Part shown: one piece after another, positions 26,920 to 33,766 of the stretch
Layout of the letters: each line of letters begins with the position of its first letter
Numbering within the stretch: position 1 is the first letter of the stretch
IMG/VR virus record: IMGVR_UViG_3300035698_007737
Span: 1-39,442 of that record
Strand: one strand, 5' to 3'
DNA length: 39,442 nucleotides
DNA from: a virus
Notes under the pieces: generated by a model
The model's input: only the letters and a program-made list of their open reading frames with translations
The model's database searches: none
Told to the model about the DNA's origin: nothing
Program-made: the position numbers and the translations under genes

Positions 26920-28491
26920 TCAGCCAAATATCTTATAGTCTACATCTTTAACTTGACTACCACCACGAGTTTTCCTGTGCGTCCTTCGATCACGTCTAGA
27001 AACTCTCACTGCAAACGTACAACCCAGCGCGTCACCATTATCGGGTGAAGCAACTCCCCTTTTTTTCATCTTCTCTTTAGACTCAAGCTTTATTCTATCA
27101 AATTTGTCAAACTCGTATTGAGGCCCAACAATGTCATCAACTAAGTCTGGATCGGTGTCTATGCACCCACCCAAAAGCCAGTCACGCATTTTTGCCCACA
27201 TTTCTGTGCGAAGGTCTGAGTATTCTTCTTGACTGGATTTAGAACCAAACCAAACTTCGACAACTTTGTAACCCATTTCTCGAAGGCGGTCTATAACTCC
27301 TGTACCATTACCCGCGTCAATGCACACAGCATCAGGGTCATATTTATCAATGAGGTATGAGCACTCGTTGGCCACCTCCATATTATCTTTACCCTTAAGC
27401 TTGAGTGGAGGTATCGACCTAGCGTCACGTCCTTGTCTAAAACGAATCACAGTCGTATCATCACCAAATCTAGCAATGTCCACACCCATAATTAGGCCAG
27501 CCCAATCGTCTTTCTCTAGCTCACGCTCTAAAGCGCCGTCCACACTCTCACGAGATATGAACTGTCTGTCTCCTTGCCTTGGAAACTCACCTTTAACCTC
27601 GATACGAGCTTCGTCTGAATCAGACCCATGCTTCTCAACAATTTGATTTAATTTGGCAACGTCGGTGCCTTCAACATCTCTTGAGTCAAGATTTCGTCTA
27701 TACCAGTAGTTTCTGGATTTGTGGAAGCACTCATAAAACTCACCTGTATTTCTCCTTGGATTTGAAAAACAAAAGAAGTATCTGTGGAGCACCGGCTCTG
27801 TAAAAAAGCCCTCAGTAACGGTCCATATTGGTTTGGGGATACCCGAAGCTTCATCAAAGATGACAAGTATTCCGTTATGGTTATGGACCCCTGCAAAGGC
27901 GTCTGGGTTTTCTTCACTCCATAACTGGGCTTGTGCATAGTAATATCCTGTATCAACTTTTAATTGACGCTTCAGTGCGTCTTCAAACCAGTCAGCCGGT
28001 TTTAGAGATAGTGCGGTTTTTTCAAACCAATGAGAATTTAGCGACAGTGTGTGCCACTTACCAAGTTCGGCCCAGGTTCTAGATTTTAGCTGGGGTTCGG
28101 TGTTAGCCGTAGTGATTGCTGTCGTTCCGATATGACAACTCATCATCCAAATATTCAACCAAGCTGTGAGTGCCGATTTACCAACTCCGCGACCCGAAGC
28201 TGTAGCACTTTGGTACACTTCTGGGTGTTCACCGTTTTGCATTTTAATTTTATTTTTTGTAATGTGGGCCGTGATTCGTCTGAGTTCGTCACGCTGCCAC
28301 TGTCTAGGCCCTGTGAATTTTTCTAAAGGAGTACCCTTCTGTCCCCAGGGAAAGATATACATGATAAATCGCTCTGGGTTCTCAGCTAAAGCTGGGTCCC
28401 AGATTTCTGTCATCAAAGCCTTTTCGTCTTTAACCGAATAAGGACTTGCTGTTTTGGCCTTCAACGGCCAGCCCCATTTAACCGCGCCCAT
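26920..28491 (-). CDS. terL: Terminase large subunit
   Basis: A 523-residue DNA packaging motor. The N-terminal ATPase has Walker A SGRGVGKS (about residues 99-106) and Walker B ILVIFDEAS (about 208-216), followed by a coupling motif FFCFSNPRRNTGEF. The C-terminal RNase H-like nuclease has GVDIARFGDDTT (Asp 338), VCIDAGNGTG (Asp 392) and SPDNGDALG (Asp 484/487). Both halves are complete. The small subunit gene is about 6 kb upstream at 34864-35364, an unusual separation. A stop codon precedes ATG 28491 directly in frame, which fixes the start here or later; no strong ribosome binding site is seen. Confidence 0.95.
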   Translation of the reverse strand: MGAVKWGWPLKAKTASPYSVKDEKALMTEIWDPALAENPERFIMYIFPWGQKGTPLEKFTGPRQWQRDELRRITAHITKNKIKMQNGEHPEVYQSATASGRGVGKSALTAWLNIWMMSCHIGTTAITTANTEPQLKSRTWAELGKWHTLSLNSHWFEKTALSLKPADWFEDALKRQLKVDTGYYYAQAQLWSEENPDAFAGVHNHNGILVIFDEASGIPKPIWTVTEGFFTEPVLHRYFFCFSNPRRNTGEFYECFHKSRNYWYRRNLDSRDVEGTDVAKLNQIVEKHGSDSDEARIEVKGEFPRQGDRQFISRESVDGALERELEKDDWAGLIMGVDIARFGDDTTVIRFRQGRDARSIPPLKLKGKDNMEVANECSYLIDKYDPDAVCIDAGNGTGVIDRLREMGYKVVEVWFGSKSSQEEYSDLRTEMWAKMRDWLLGGCIDTDPDLVDDIVGPQYEFDKFDRIKLESKEKMKKRGVASPDNGDALGCTFAVRVSRRDRRTHRKTRGGSQVKDVDYKIFG

Positions 28492-28564
28492 TCAAATAAA
28501 CTTAACTGCAATGTTGCCCCCTCACGATGAAATACTTTCTCTATGTTGTGCGTGTTATGTTAAG

Positions 28565-28819
28565 TTAAAGAATTTTATTATCTCTAATATAATCCTTTGG
28601 AGTTTTCCATCTTGCGCCACTTTTTGGCCTGCCTTCTTGTAAATGTTCCTCACCATAATCAAAGCCGTATGTATTTCTTTCACAGACACAGAACTTATTA
28701 GTATGAACTACAGCATCTTTTAGTTTTGCAATTTCTTTTTCTGCTTTTAACCTTTTTTCAGTTTCATCTAAAACAGATTTTTGAAGTTTAGCCATATCTT
28801 TAACCATTATTTCTGACAC
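28565..28819 (-). CDS. Hypothetical protein with N-terminal coiled coil
   Basis: An 84-residue protein starting at GTG 28819 or ATG 28807. Residues 8-40 form a likely coiled coil (MAKLQKSVLDETEKRLKAEK), followed by a cysteine pair (CVCERN) and a basic aromatic tail (GARWKTPKDYIRDNK). Proteins with this pattern are common small phage genes; no function can be given. It lies between the large terminase and a 31-codon gene. Confidence 0.65.
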   Translation of the reverse strand: MSEIMVKDMAKLQKSVLDETEKRLKAEKEIAKLKDAVVHTNKFCVCERNTYGFDYGEEHLQEGRPKSGARWKTPKDYIRDNKIL

Positions 28820-28845
28820 TATATCCGTGTAATTTTTTCCTTTTT

Positions 28846-28941
28846 CTAGCGAGTAATGTTAACTGAAACCAATTTTTCCGGCCTATGCCGCGCTACGCCC
28901 AACATTATGTAGGTTGCATCGTGTATGAAATTAACAGTCAT
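28846..28941 (-). CDS. Very small protein (31 residues)
   Basis: ATG 28941 is preceded by AAAAGGAGTTTGTAAA, one of the best ribosome binding sites in the window. The frame codes for MTVNFIHDATYIMLGVARHR and continues to a TAG at 28846. The peptide has no recognisable family. It fills the gap between the DUF5675 gene and the 84-residue gene on the same strand, so it is more likely a real gene than chance. Confidence 0.5.
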   Translation of the reverse strand: MTVNFIHDATYIMLGVARHRPEKLVSVNITR

Positions 28942-28956
28942 TTTACAAACTCCTTT

Positions 28957-29346
28957 TTATTTTATCTCCAACCAAAATCTAGAGACCCCTATGGTCTCTT
29001 TGAAAACTTCAACTGCTTTTTTAGAGCCCCCAATGAAAGGCATAGAGTTATGGTAACTAGACGTTTCACCCAACAATATGCAACCTTTGGTATCTTTTGC
29101 TGTGTTGCCTGCGTGAAACAGTATGTAGCTTCTGTCCACCACGTTTCTAACTTCATAAACAGCTTTATACTTGTTACCTGAAAACGGCTCACAGACATAT
29201 TGCCCTTTTGGAATACAAGATGTTGACGGCTCGTTATTTATCCAAGGGTTTTCCAAAGTGAATATCGGTCTCATACCTTCTAGCTGTATGACGCCAAGCG
29301 TGGCGTTTCTGTCTTGATAGGCTCTAGTTAATGTTACGCTTTTCAT
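28957..29346 (-). CDS. DUF5675 family protein, candidate cell-wall lysis enzyme
   Basis: A 129-residue protein of the DUF5675 family. The start SVTLTRAYQDRNATLGVIQL and FTLENPWINNEPSTSCIPKGQYVC in parts are family hallmarks. The motif H78-AGNTAKDTKG-C89 resembles the His/Cys arrangement of L,D-transpeptidase-like enzymes, so a peptidoglycan-related function has been suggested for this fold (my inference here). No other endolysin is visible in the window, making this the best candidate. It is coupled by ATGA overlap to a small gene upstream. Confidence 0.85.
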   Translation of the reverse strand: MKSVTLTRAYQDRNATLGVIQLEGMRPIFTLENPWINNEPSTSCIPKGQYVCEPFSGNKYKAVYEVRNVVDRSYILFHAGNTAKDTKGCILLGETSSYHNSMPFIGGSKKAVEVFKETIGVSRFWLEIK

Positions 29347-29519
29347 TTCGACTCCACTTCATATAGCTCTAACTCGTTCCACTCACCGTCTTCAAATATC
29401 ATAGGCTTTAGCTTAGGGTTAGCCATGACTACTCGGTTTTGATGTTCGACCATACAAGTGCCTTCGCAGATATATTCTTTTGGAATCTTTGTAACAGCCT
29501 CAACATACAGATGAGTCAC
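29343..29519 (-). CDS. Small hypothetical protein with GTG start
   Basis: A 58-residue protein (VTHLYVEAVTKIPKEYICEG...). Start GTG 29519 overlaps the stop of the oxygenase gene as GTGA, and its stop overlaps the DUF5675 start as ATGA. AAGGGGGC lies just upstream of the GTG. This two-sided coupling strongly supports the gene although it is short. It has two cysteines (CEGTC) and an acidic C-terminus (DGEWNELELYEVESK). Family not recognised. Confidence 0.75.
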   Translation of the reverse strand: MTHLYVEAVTKIPKEYICEGTCMVEHQNRVVMANPKLKPMIFEDGEWNELELYEVESK

Positions 29520-30091
29520 GTTGCCCCCTTCAAATTAAAAAACACACTGATAACAAATCGGCCATCTTCTTGAGTCGTGCCGAAACTTGAGCCCGCAGCA
29601 TGGATGTAGTCGGCACTTAAAATAAAAAGCCTGTTAAACTTTGAAGGACAGTAATATGTCTTCACCCAGTGTTGACGAATATTACTTTCATTTAATAGCG
29701 CGCGCTTCTCGATTGCGGTTCTGGGGTGTGTCTCCATCATTAAATAACGATGTTTCAGCAAGTAAGTGCCCACATCAGGCGAATCTATGTCAGACATGTA
29801 AATGAGTCCTAACATCTGCGCCATGTTGCCATCAGAGTGCGCCCAGTTTGGCGGGTCCATATTCTCAAGGGAGTACCTGCCAAACATTAACTGCGGGTCG
29901 AAGCTCTGACCATAGATCCTTTTAAACTTTTCTGTAATTTCGTCTTTAATAGATTCAGGCAGATGAACAATACCAGGATATGTAACATCATCGCTTGCAG
30001 GATAATCAAGCATGGGCATTTGATCGCACGCAGACTTTACTTTTTCAGGTTCTTCAAAGAAATCATCAAAGATGGTTGATTGAAATTTCAT
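29516..30091 (-). CDS. 2OG-Fe(II) oxygenase-like protein (DUF6445 type)
   Basis: A 191-residue protein with the jelly-roll oxygenase metal triad: H-x-D in WAHSDGNM (His 85, Asp 87), the distal His 164 in DYIHAAGSSFG and the 2-oxoglutarate-binding Arg 178 in GRFVISVFF. The overall order fits DUF6445/prolyl-4-hydroxylase-like proteins. The substrate is unknown; phage relatives may hydroxylate proteins or nucleic acid. ATG 30091 with GAAGG upstream is preferred to the TTG two codons earlier. It is coupled to small genes on both sides (ATGA and GTGA). Confidence 0.88.
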   Translation of the reverse strand: MKFQSTIFDDFFEEPEKVKSACDQMPMLDYPASDDVTYPGIVHLPESIKDEITEKFKRIYGQSFDPQLMFGRYSLENMDPPNWAHSDGNMAQMLGLIYMSDIDSPDVGTYLLKHRYLMMETHPRTAIEKRALLNESNIRQHWVKTYYCPSKFNRLFILSADYIHAAGSSFGTTQEDGRFVISVFFNLKGAT

Positions 30092-30201
30092 CGCCAAGCC
30101 TTCTTAAACAAAAGCACACCACACTCAAAACATGACACGGTTGCAATCAAAATTAAAAACACAAAACACATTAGTATGGTTGGGTGCGGGTGTTTCATCA
30201 T
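30088..30201 (-). CDS. Very small membrane protein (37 residues)
   Basis: ATG 30201 is preceded by AAAGGAAGTAGAA, and the TGA stop overlaps the oxygenase ATG (ATGA). The peptide MMKHPHPTILMCFVFLILIA plus VSCFECGVLLFKKAWR has one membrane span, a C-x-x-C pair and a basic end, so it should insert with the C-terminus in the cytoplasm. Coupling to the oxygenase suggests shared control. Unrecognised family. Confidence 0.65.
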   Translation of the reverse strand: MMKHPHPTILMCFVFLILIATVSCFECGVLLFKKAWR

Positions 30202-30232
30202 TTCTACTTCCTTTACTTGGTTATAAAAGTCG

Positions 30233-30298
30233 GGGGCGTTGGGGAGTCGAACCCCAGGCATGCCCTTCCACGGCTGTTAGCTACTCAGCCTGCGCCCC
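30233..30298 (-). tRNA. Degenerate tRNA-like element (66 nt, no clear anticodon arm)
   Basis: On the minus strand GGGGCGC pairs with ACGCCCC (six of seven acceptor pairs). The T arm TGGGG-TTCGACT-CCCCA is perfect, and GCTG-AGTAGCTAA-CAGC has the place and form of a D arm but lacks the usual GG. Only 16 nt lie between D and T stems, too few for a normal anticodon arm; CGTG-GAAGGG-CATG could form a short hairpin. No CCA is encoded. This may be a decayed tRNA, a tRNA-like RNA, or a tRNA fragment acquired by recombination. An anticodon cannot be assigned. Confidence 0.4.
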
Positions 30299-30397
30299 TT
30301 CATTTAAAACTCTGTCTTTCCAAAGTGTCATCAGTTAACCTATTCTAACGCTGTCACTGAAAGGAACTGCGACTGGGTGATTAATTTATTTAGCGGT

Positions 30398-30748
30398 CTA
30401 GCAGTCGCCCAGTAGCTGCGACCCCTCATTTCTTTTAAATATTTTTTGTGCCACTAAATCGTAAACTGGGTCACCTTCAGCGTCTTTTGAAACTAGCACT
30501 TTTGACTCCACAGAATAGTCTTCACCGTTGGCTGGATCAATGCCCACATAAATCTTGTCTTCACTTTTTAAATTTACAGGGGTGTTTTGCTCAACCCACT
30601 GCTTTGCTGCACGATAGAACCCAGCATGATGGTTTCTAGTTTCGCGGTCTTTCCCTAACGGCAATTCACAAGCCACAGTAATACTGTAAGCTTGCTTCCA
30701 ACCCTGCACCTCTACTAATCTTTTCACCCAAATAATCGGTCTGCTCAA
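30398..30748 (-). CDS. Hypothetical protein
   Basis: A 116-residue soluble protein (MSRPIIWVKRLVEVQGWKQA...). It has a single C-terminal cysteine, a GIDPANGEDYSVES turn and a basic end region (QKIFKRNEGSQLLGDC). No domain recognised. Its start overlaps the end of the PGDYG-like gene by 4 nt (ATGA). The 196 nt after it contain only the tRNA-like element. Confidence 0.72.
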   Translation of the reverse strand: MSRPIIWVKRLVEVQGWKQAYSITVACELPLGKDRETRNHHAGFYRAAKQWVEQNTPVNLKSEDKIYVGIDPANGEDYSVESKVLVSKDAEGDPVYDLVAQKIFKRNEGSQLLGDC

Positions 30749-31035
30749 CTTTCCACCTTCTCATAAGTCATTTCAAAAATGTCAGGCTTGCATGGGTAGA
30801 TTTCGCCTTTAACTCCTTGGATGATAAAATCACCCCACGCCACACGATGCACTCCTTCAAGAGTTCCAACATACAATTTTTCTTTTGTTGGATCGTCTGG
30901 GTCAATCGCAAGGCATCCTTCACCCTCGGTGTTCCAAGCTTTATTTAACCAGCTAGGCCAGTCTTTGTTATCCCAGCGTCTTTCCTTAGTCATCTGAAAC
31001 GCCTCAATCACTACTGGTTTCTTTCTATATTTCAC
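30745..31035 (-). CDS. Conserved phage protein (PGDYG-like)
   Basis: A 96-residue protein with the widespread phage/prophage pattern MKYRKKPVVIEAFQMT at the start, and WGDFIIQGVKGEIYPCKPDIFEMTYE near the end (in two parts). The family is common beside accessory genes of many phages, with no established function. It overlaps the glycosyltransferase gene by 4 nt and the next gene by 4 nt. Confidence 0.88.
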   Translation of the reverse strand: MKYRKKPVVIEAFQMTKERRWDNKDWPSWLNKAWNTEGEGCLAIDPDDPTKEKLYVGTLEGVHRVAWGDFIIQGVKGEIYPCKPDIFEMTYEKVES

Positions 31036-32021
31036 GTGCTTTCCTTTTCTAGCGCCACATCTAGCGCATTATTAAAACTCTCTGCGTTTAGCATCTTGGT
31101 ACAGGCGTAGTCATTATAAATACAGTTCTCAAAATCATGGTCATAAAAGAAACGCACATTTTGCTGACAGAAAGTACAGGCCAATTCGTGTGGCTCACAA
31201 TAAATTTCAACTATCGTGCCCTCACGTCTTATTGGCCTTCTGTGTAAAGGACCTGCGACAGTGTAGCCAAAAACAATAGCAGCCTTCGTGCAAGCAGCCA
31301 GATGTAACAACCCATTATCAAGGCCGACAACGCACCGACTGCTGTCCATAACTAACGCCGCTTGCATAGTGGTAGTCTTATTGATCAAGTTAACAGTGCC
31401 GCTAAAATCATAATCAGGATGTATGTCAACTTTTCGCTTACCTTTATTCATTGAAGTCACACCTAATATGACAGGGGTCATCCCTAATTTATGGATGTAG
31501 TCTTTAACTCCATTAAAAGCTTCAGGTGACATAGTCCTAGATTTAGCAGTAGCCCCTGGAGTCAGCACCACATAATCAACACCCCTTAACCCTTCAATAC
31601 TTTTTGTTTTAGATAAATCAAGCGTTGGGTATATCGCGTGTTCAGGTGGTGGGGGGTTCATCCCAACATAATAAATGAAACCTAAATCAATAAGGTGCAT
31701 CATTGTGGCGTTGACTGGATGTATGTCAGCCTTTTTAATTGGATACCCTTCAGCAAACTTTTCAGGAATAGAGTCTGGGTACACTTTAAATTTTGGGTAA
31801 TCTTTTAAAATGTTTTCAGCAATCGGCACAAACCAGTGCGCCACTATTAAGTGGCCACGTAAATAGTTACAGGTCTTGGCCACAAATAAGATTGCAGCCA
31901 TCCAGTTTATGAAATCACCCATAGCGCCATTATTGAATAAAAACAATTGGTCACGTTCATGGGTCTCAGTACCTTTACGAAAATAGGGACTATCAATGAC
32001 TATCTGTTTTTGCTGACTCAT
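31032..32021 (-). CDS. Glycosyltransferase family 9-like protein
   Basis: A 329-residue protein with the two-lobe GT-B plan of GT9/heptosyltransferases. Visible are FLFNNGAMGDFINWMAAILF (N-lobe glycine loop), VVLTPGATAKSRTMSPEAF (middle), VILGVTSMNKGKRKVDIH, and the C-lobe GLDNGLLHLAACTKAAIVFGYT with the conserved D-x-G-x-x-H-x-A nucleotide-sugar motif, then ACTFCQQ and NDYACTKML. ATG 32021 with GGAT upstream is chosen over GTG 32042. It may modify surface sugars of the host or a phage component. It is embedded in the accessory gene array. Confidence 0.85.
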   Translation of the reverse strand: MSQQKQIVIDSPYFRKGTETHERDQLFLFNNGAMGDFINWMAAILFVAKTCNYLRGHLIVAHWFVPIAENILKDYPKFKVYPDSIPEKFAEGYPIKKADIHPVNATMMHLIDLGFIYYVGMNPPPPEHAIYPTLDLSKTKSIEGLRGVDYVVLTPGATAKSRTMSPEAFNGVKDYIHKLGMTPVILGVTSMNKGKRKVDIHPDYDFSGTVNLINKTTTMQAALVMDSSRCVVGLDNGLLHLAACTKAAIVFGYTVAGPLHRRPIRREGTIVEIYCEPHELACTFCQQNVRFFYDHDFENCIYNDYACTKMLNAESFNNALDVALEKEST

Positions 32022-32334
32022 TTTTATCCAGTATCCTGTCACAAGTTTCTATCGCACGTTTAAACGCAGGCTCTAAATCAGGGTGCTTGTCTAAGGCGTC
32101 AAACATGGCGGTAGTCATTAACTTTATAATCTCGTATGTATTTTCTAACTCAATAGTTTTTTTCGCGTGCTCTTTTGAGAACTTTCCAACCTTAGCTTGT
32201 ATCTCACACAAAGGAGTCGTAGCCCACATCAGCATGAGGTCTTTAAACAGTTTATCTGCTGAGCTATCTAGTGTTGTTTGCTCTGTAGGTTGTGGGGACT
32301 CGTCGTGTTCGTGTCGAGGTTCGGACTCTTTCAA
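31993..32334 (-). CDS. Helical hypothetical protein
   Basis: A 113-residue protein, helical and charged (KFSKEHAKKTIELENTYEII, HPDLEPAFKRAIETCDRIL). The N-terminus is hydrophilic and probably disordered (KESEPRHEHDESPQPTEQTT). The first 71 nt overlap the end of the upstream gene in another frame; a later start (MLMWATTPL) would remove this overlap. The end overlaps the glycosyltransferase start by 29 nt. Family not recognised. Confidence 0.6.
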   Translation of the reverse strand: MKESEPRHEHDESPQPTEQTTLDSSADKLFKDLMLMWATTPLCEIQAKVGKFSKEHAKKTIELENTYEIIKLMTTAMFDALDKHPDLEPAFKRAIETCDRILDKNESAKTDSH

Positions 32335-32500
32335 TTGTTAACTCCTTATCTATGTATCCTAAAGTAAAATCACATTTTCTATTAACAGCTTCCATTTGAA
32401 ACTTTGGGTCTGTAAAAATTTTGCTCTTAATACTAGTCACGTATTTTCTAACAGTTTTTAATTTAAAGTTAAGTGCAGCTATCTGCTCTTTGTCTGTCAT
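32264..32500 (-). CDS. Small hypothetical protein with basic tail
   Basis: A 78-residue protein starting at ATG 32500, coupled by ATGA to the gene before it. The first 57 residues look like a normal helical protein (KEQIAALNFKLKTVRKYV). The last 20 residues, inside the 71-nt overlap with the next gene, are very rich in Arg and Thr (VRTSTRTRRVPTTYRANNTR), unlike the rest, so a frameshift that separated one longer gene, or an unusual overlap, is possible. Confidence 0.6.
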   Translation of the reverse strand: MTDKEQIAALNFKLKTVRKYVTSIKSKIFTDPKFQMEAVNRKCDFTLGYIDKELTIERVRTSTRTRRVPTTYRANNTR

Positions 32501-32751
32501 AAACTGCGCTCGATCTTTTTATAATTAAAAGTTTTCGTCTGCAGCTTGCCAGTGTCTTTGTGTTTCATGGTCATAGTAATTAATTTGCGCGGCTGATTAG
32601 CGGCTGCAGCCTTATTAACTTTTATCTCACCACCCACTAACTCAAATTCAGGCAGAACAAACGACTTTAAGTATTCAAAGACAGGGTCGCCATCTATAGA
32701 AAGTTCTACATCTTCCAGTGGGATTGTCACATTGCTCGTTCCGTCTATCAC
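32497..32751 (-). CDS. Small beta-rich hypothetical protein
   Basis: An 84-residue protein (MIDGTSNVTIPLEDVELSID...) with alternating beta-strand segments and a basic C-terminus (TKTFNYKKIERSL). It overlaps both neighbours by 4 nt. No family recognised. Confidence 0.7.
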   Translation of the reverse strand: MIDGTSNVTIPLEDVELSIDGDPVFEYLKSFVLPEFELVGGEIKVNKAAAANQPRKLITMTMKHKDTGKLQTKTFNYKKIERSL

Positions 32752-33041
32752 TGAAAGATACCTGCCTGGATATCATCTTTGTAGCCCGGTATCTGGGCTT
32801 TAAGCGTTTGGTTTTCTTCTTTCAATTGAGCTACCTGCGCTTGAAGCTTAGCCGACATTTCTTTGTAGTGGCCAAGCCTTACTTCAGTTAAATTTAAAGG
32901 CGTCCAAACCTTATTGCAAATCTGACAAAACCTTTTCTGAGTAGGTCCCTTTTCAATTGAAAAGTTCTCACCCAAACATCCTGGGCATTTCTCTTTTAAG
33001 TTTTCTTCGCTGTCATTACTTTGTGTTTTTTTCTTGGCCAT
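32748..33041 (-). CDS. Zinc-ribbon and coiled-coil protein
   Basis: A 97-residue protein from ATG 33041 (MAKKKTQSNDSEEN), chosen over ATG 33083 because AGGAG lies before it and the longer form would overlap the preceding gene. A zinc ribbon C-P-G-C ... C-Q-I-C (about residues 19-44, KCPGCLGENFS and FCQICNKVW) is followed by a leucine-zipper-like coiled coil (SAKLQAQVAQLKEENQTLKAQ in parts). It may bind nucleic acid or a partner protein as a dimer; the role is unknown. Confidence 0.78.
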   Translation of the reverse strand: MAKKKTQSNDSEENLKEKCPGCLGENFSIEKGPTQKRFCQICNKVWTPLNLTEVRLGHYKEMSAKLQAQVAQLKEENQTLKAQIPGYKDDIQAGIFQ

Positions 33042-33045
33042 TGGG

Positions 33046-33618
33046 CTAGACTCCTGTCGATACCGTTGAGTGGGCACGCGCAAGCATATCCTTCAACTGT
33101 TGATTTTCAGCTATCAATTCTTTAATACGTTCAAAGTCTCTGCACTTCAAGTCAAGGCCCATTGTTATAGTCACCTTGCCATCTTCACCACGAACAAATA
33201 CAGGCGCAGTTTCTTCAACTATCAAGACCCCTTGCTCAACTAACAAATTAAACTTCTCGGCCAAAGCCTCGTCGCGTTTAACATTTATCTGCCTGATGGC
33301 ATCTGCTGTGATTTCTTCGATAGGGTTATGCATACACCCCCGAACGTTTAACTTTTTAATAGCAGATATAGACTCATTAAAATATTTTAAGTCCCCGTCA
33401 CTCCCATTAAACGCTGCCTTACCTTCTGGACACATGAAAAGACTCTCAACTAAATCCTGATATATCCCAACTTTTCTGACATTAACTTCAGCTTGATTAA
33501 ACGCTCTTGAAAATATTTCGTCACTATCGTTTTTGTGAACAGGTATCGACATCCTGAATTTTTTTGGGTCTATACACATCTCATATAAATGATTTCTTGC
33601 TTCTTCTATTAATCGCAT
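33046..33618 (-). CDS. Hypothetical protein with C-terminal coiled coil
   Basis: A 190-residue protein from ATG 33618 (MRLIEEARNHLYEM). GGAGGG lies before this start; an ATG at 33672 would reach into the terminator at 33645-33670 and is unlikely. The central part is helical (LKYFNESISAIKKLNVRG), and the end has FERIKELIAENQQLKDMLARA, a coiled-coil segment. It is the first gene of the accessory array behind the integrase terminator. Family not recognised. Confidence 0.75.
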   Translation of the reverse strand: MRLIEEARNHLYEMCIDPKKFRMSIPVHKNDSDEIFSRAFNQAEVNVRKVGIYQDLVESLFMCPEGKAAFNGSDGDLKYFNESISAIKKLNVRGCMHNPIEEITADAIRQINVKRDEALAEKFNLLVEQGVLIVEETAPVFVRGEDGKVTITMGLDLKCRDFERIKELIAENQQLKDMLARAHSTVSTGV

Positions 33619-33644
33619 TAAACCCTCCAAAGGCCTCGCTGTTA

Positions 33645-33670
33645 TAAAAAGAAGGGGACCTTTCGGCCCC
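33645..33670 (-). terminator. Rho-independent terminator after the integrase gene
   Basis: On the minus strand GGGGCC-GAAA-GGTCCCC forms a GC-rich stem with one bulged T and a stable GNRA-type loop, followed by TTCTTTTTAT. It lies about 97 nt beyond the integrase stop and just before the next gene start, so integrase transcripts should end here. Confidence 0.75.
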
Positions 33671-33734
33671 ACCCCCTAGACTAAATCTTATCCAAAAGAC
33701 CCTGCCTGCAACAACAGACCGAACCGTAAAAGGG

Positions 33735-33744
33735 TGTTGCGTTT
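33735..33744 (+). repeat. TGTTGCGTTT 10-mer, copy A (downstream of integrase gene)
   Basis: One of three exact copies in non-coding DNA. It runs directly into the palindrome TATTGCAATA (33744-33753). Copy B lies in the opposite direction on the other side of the integrase gene at 34325-34334, and copy C at 37391-37400 near the operator cluster. Confidence 0.6.
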
Positions 33745-33766
33745 ATTGCAATATTTTTGTGCTGCG

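Noticed and set aside
30132-30338. Plus-strand frame of 68 codons
   Set aside because: It is antisense to the tRNA-like element and the 37-residue membrane gene, and its composition is that of a tRNA shadow.
33618-33672. Upstream start (ATG 33672) for the 190-residue protein
   Set aside because: It would place the start within the terminator stem; ATG 33618 has GGAGGG upstream.
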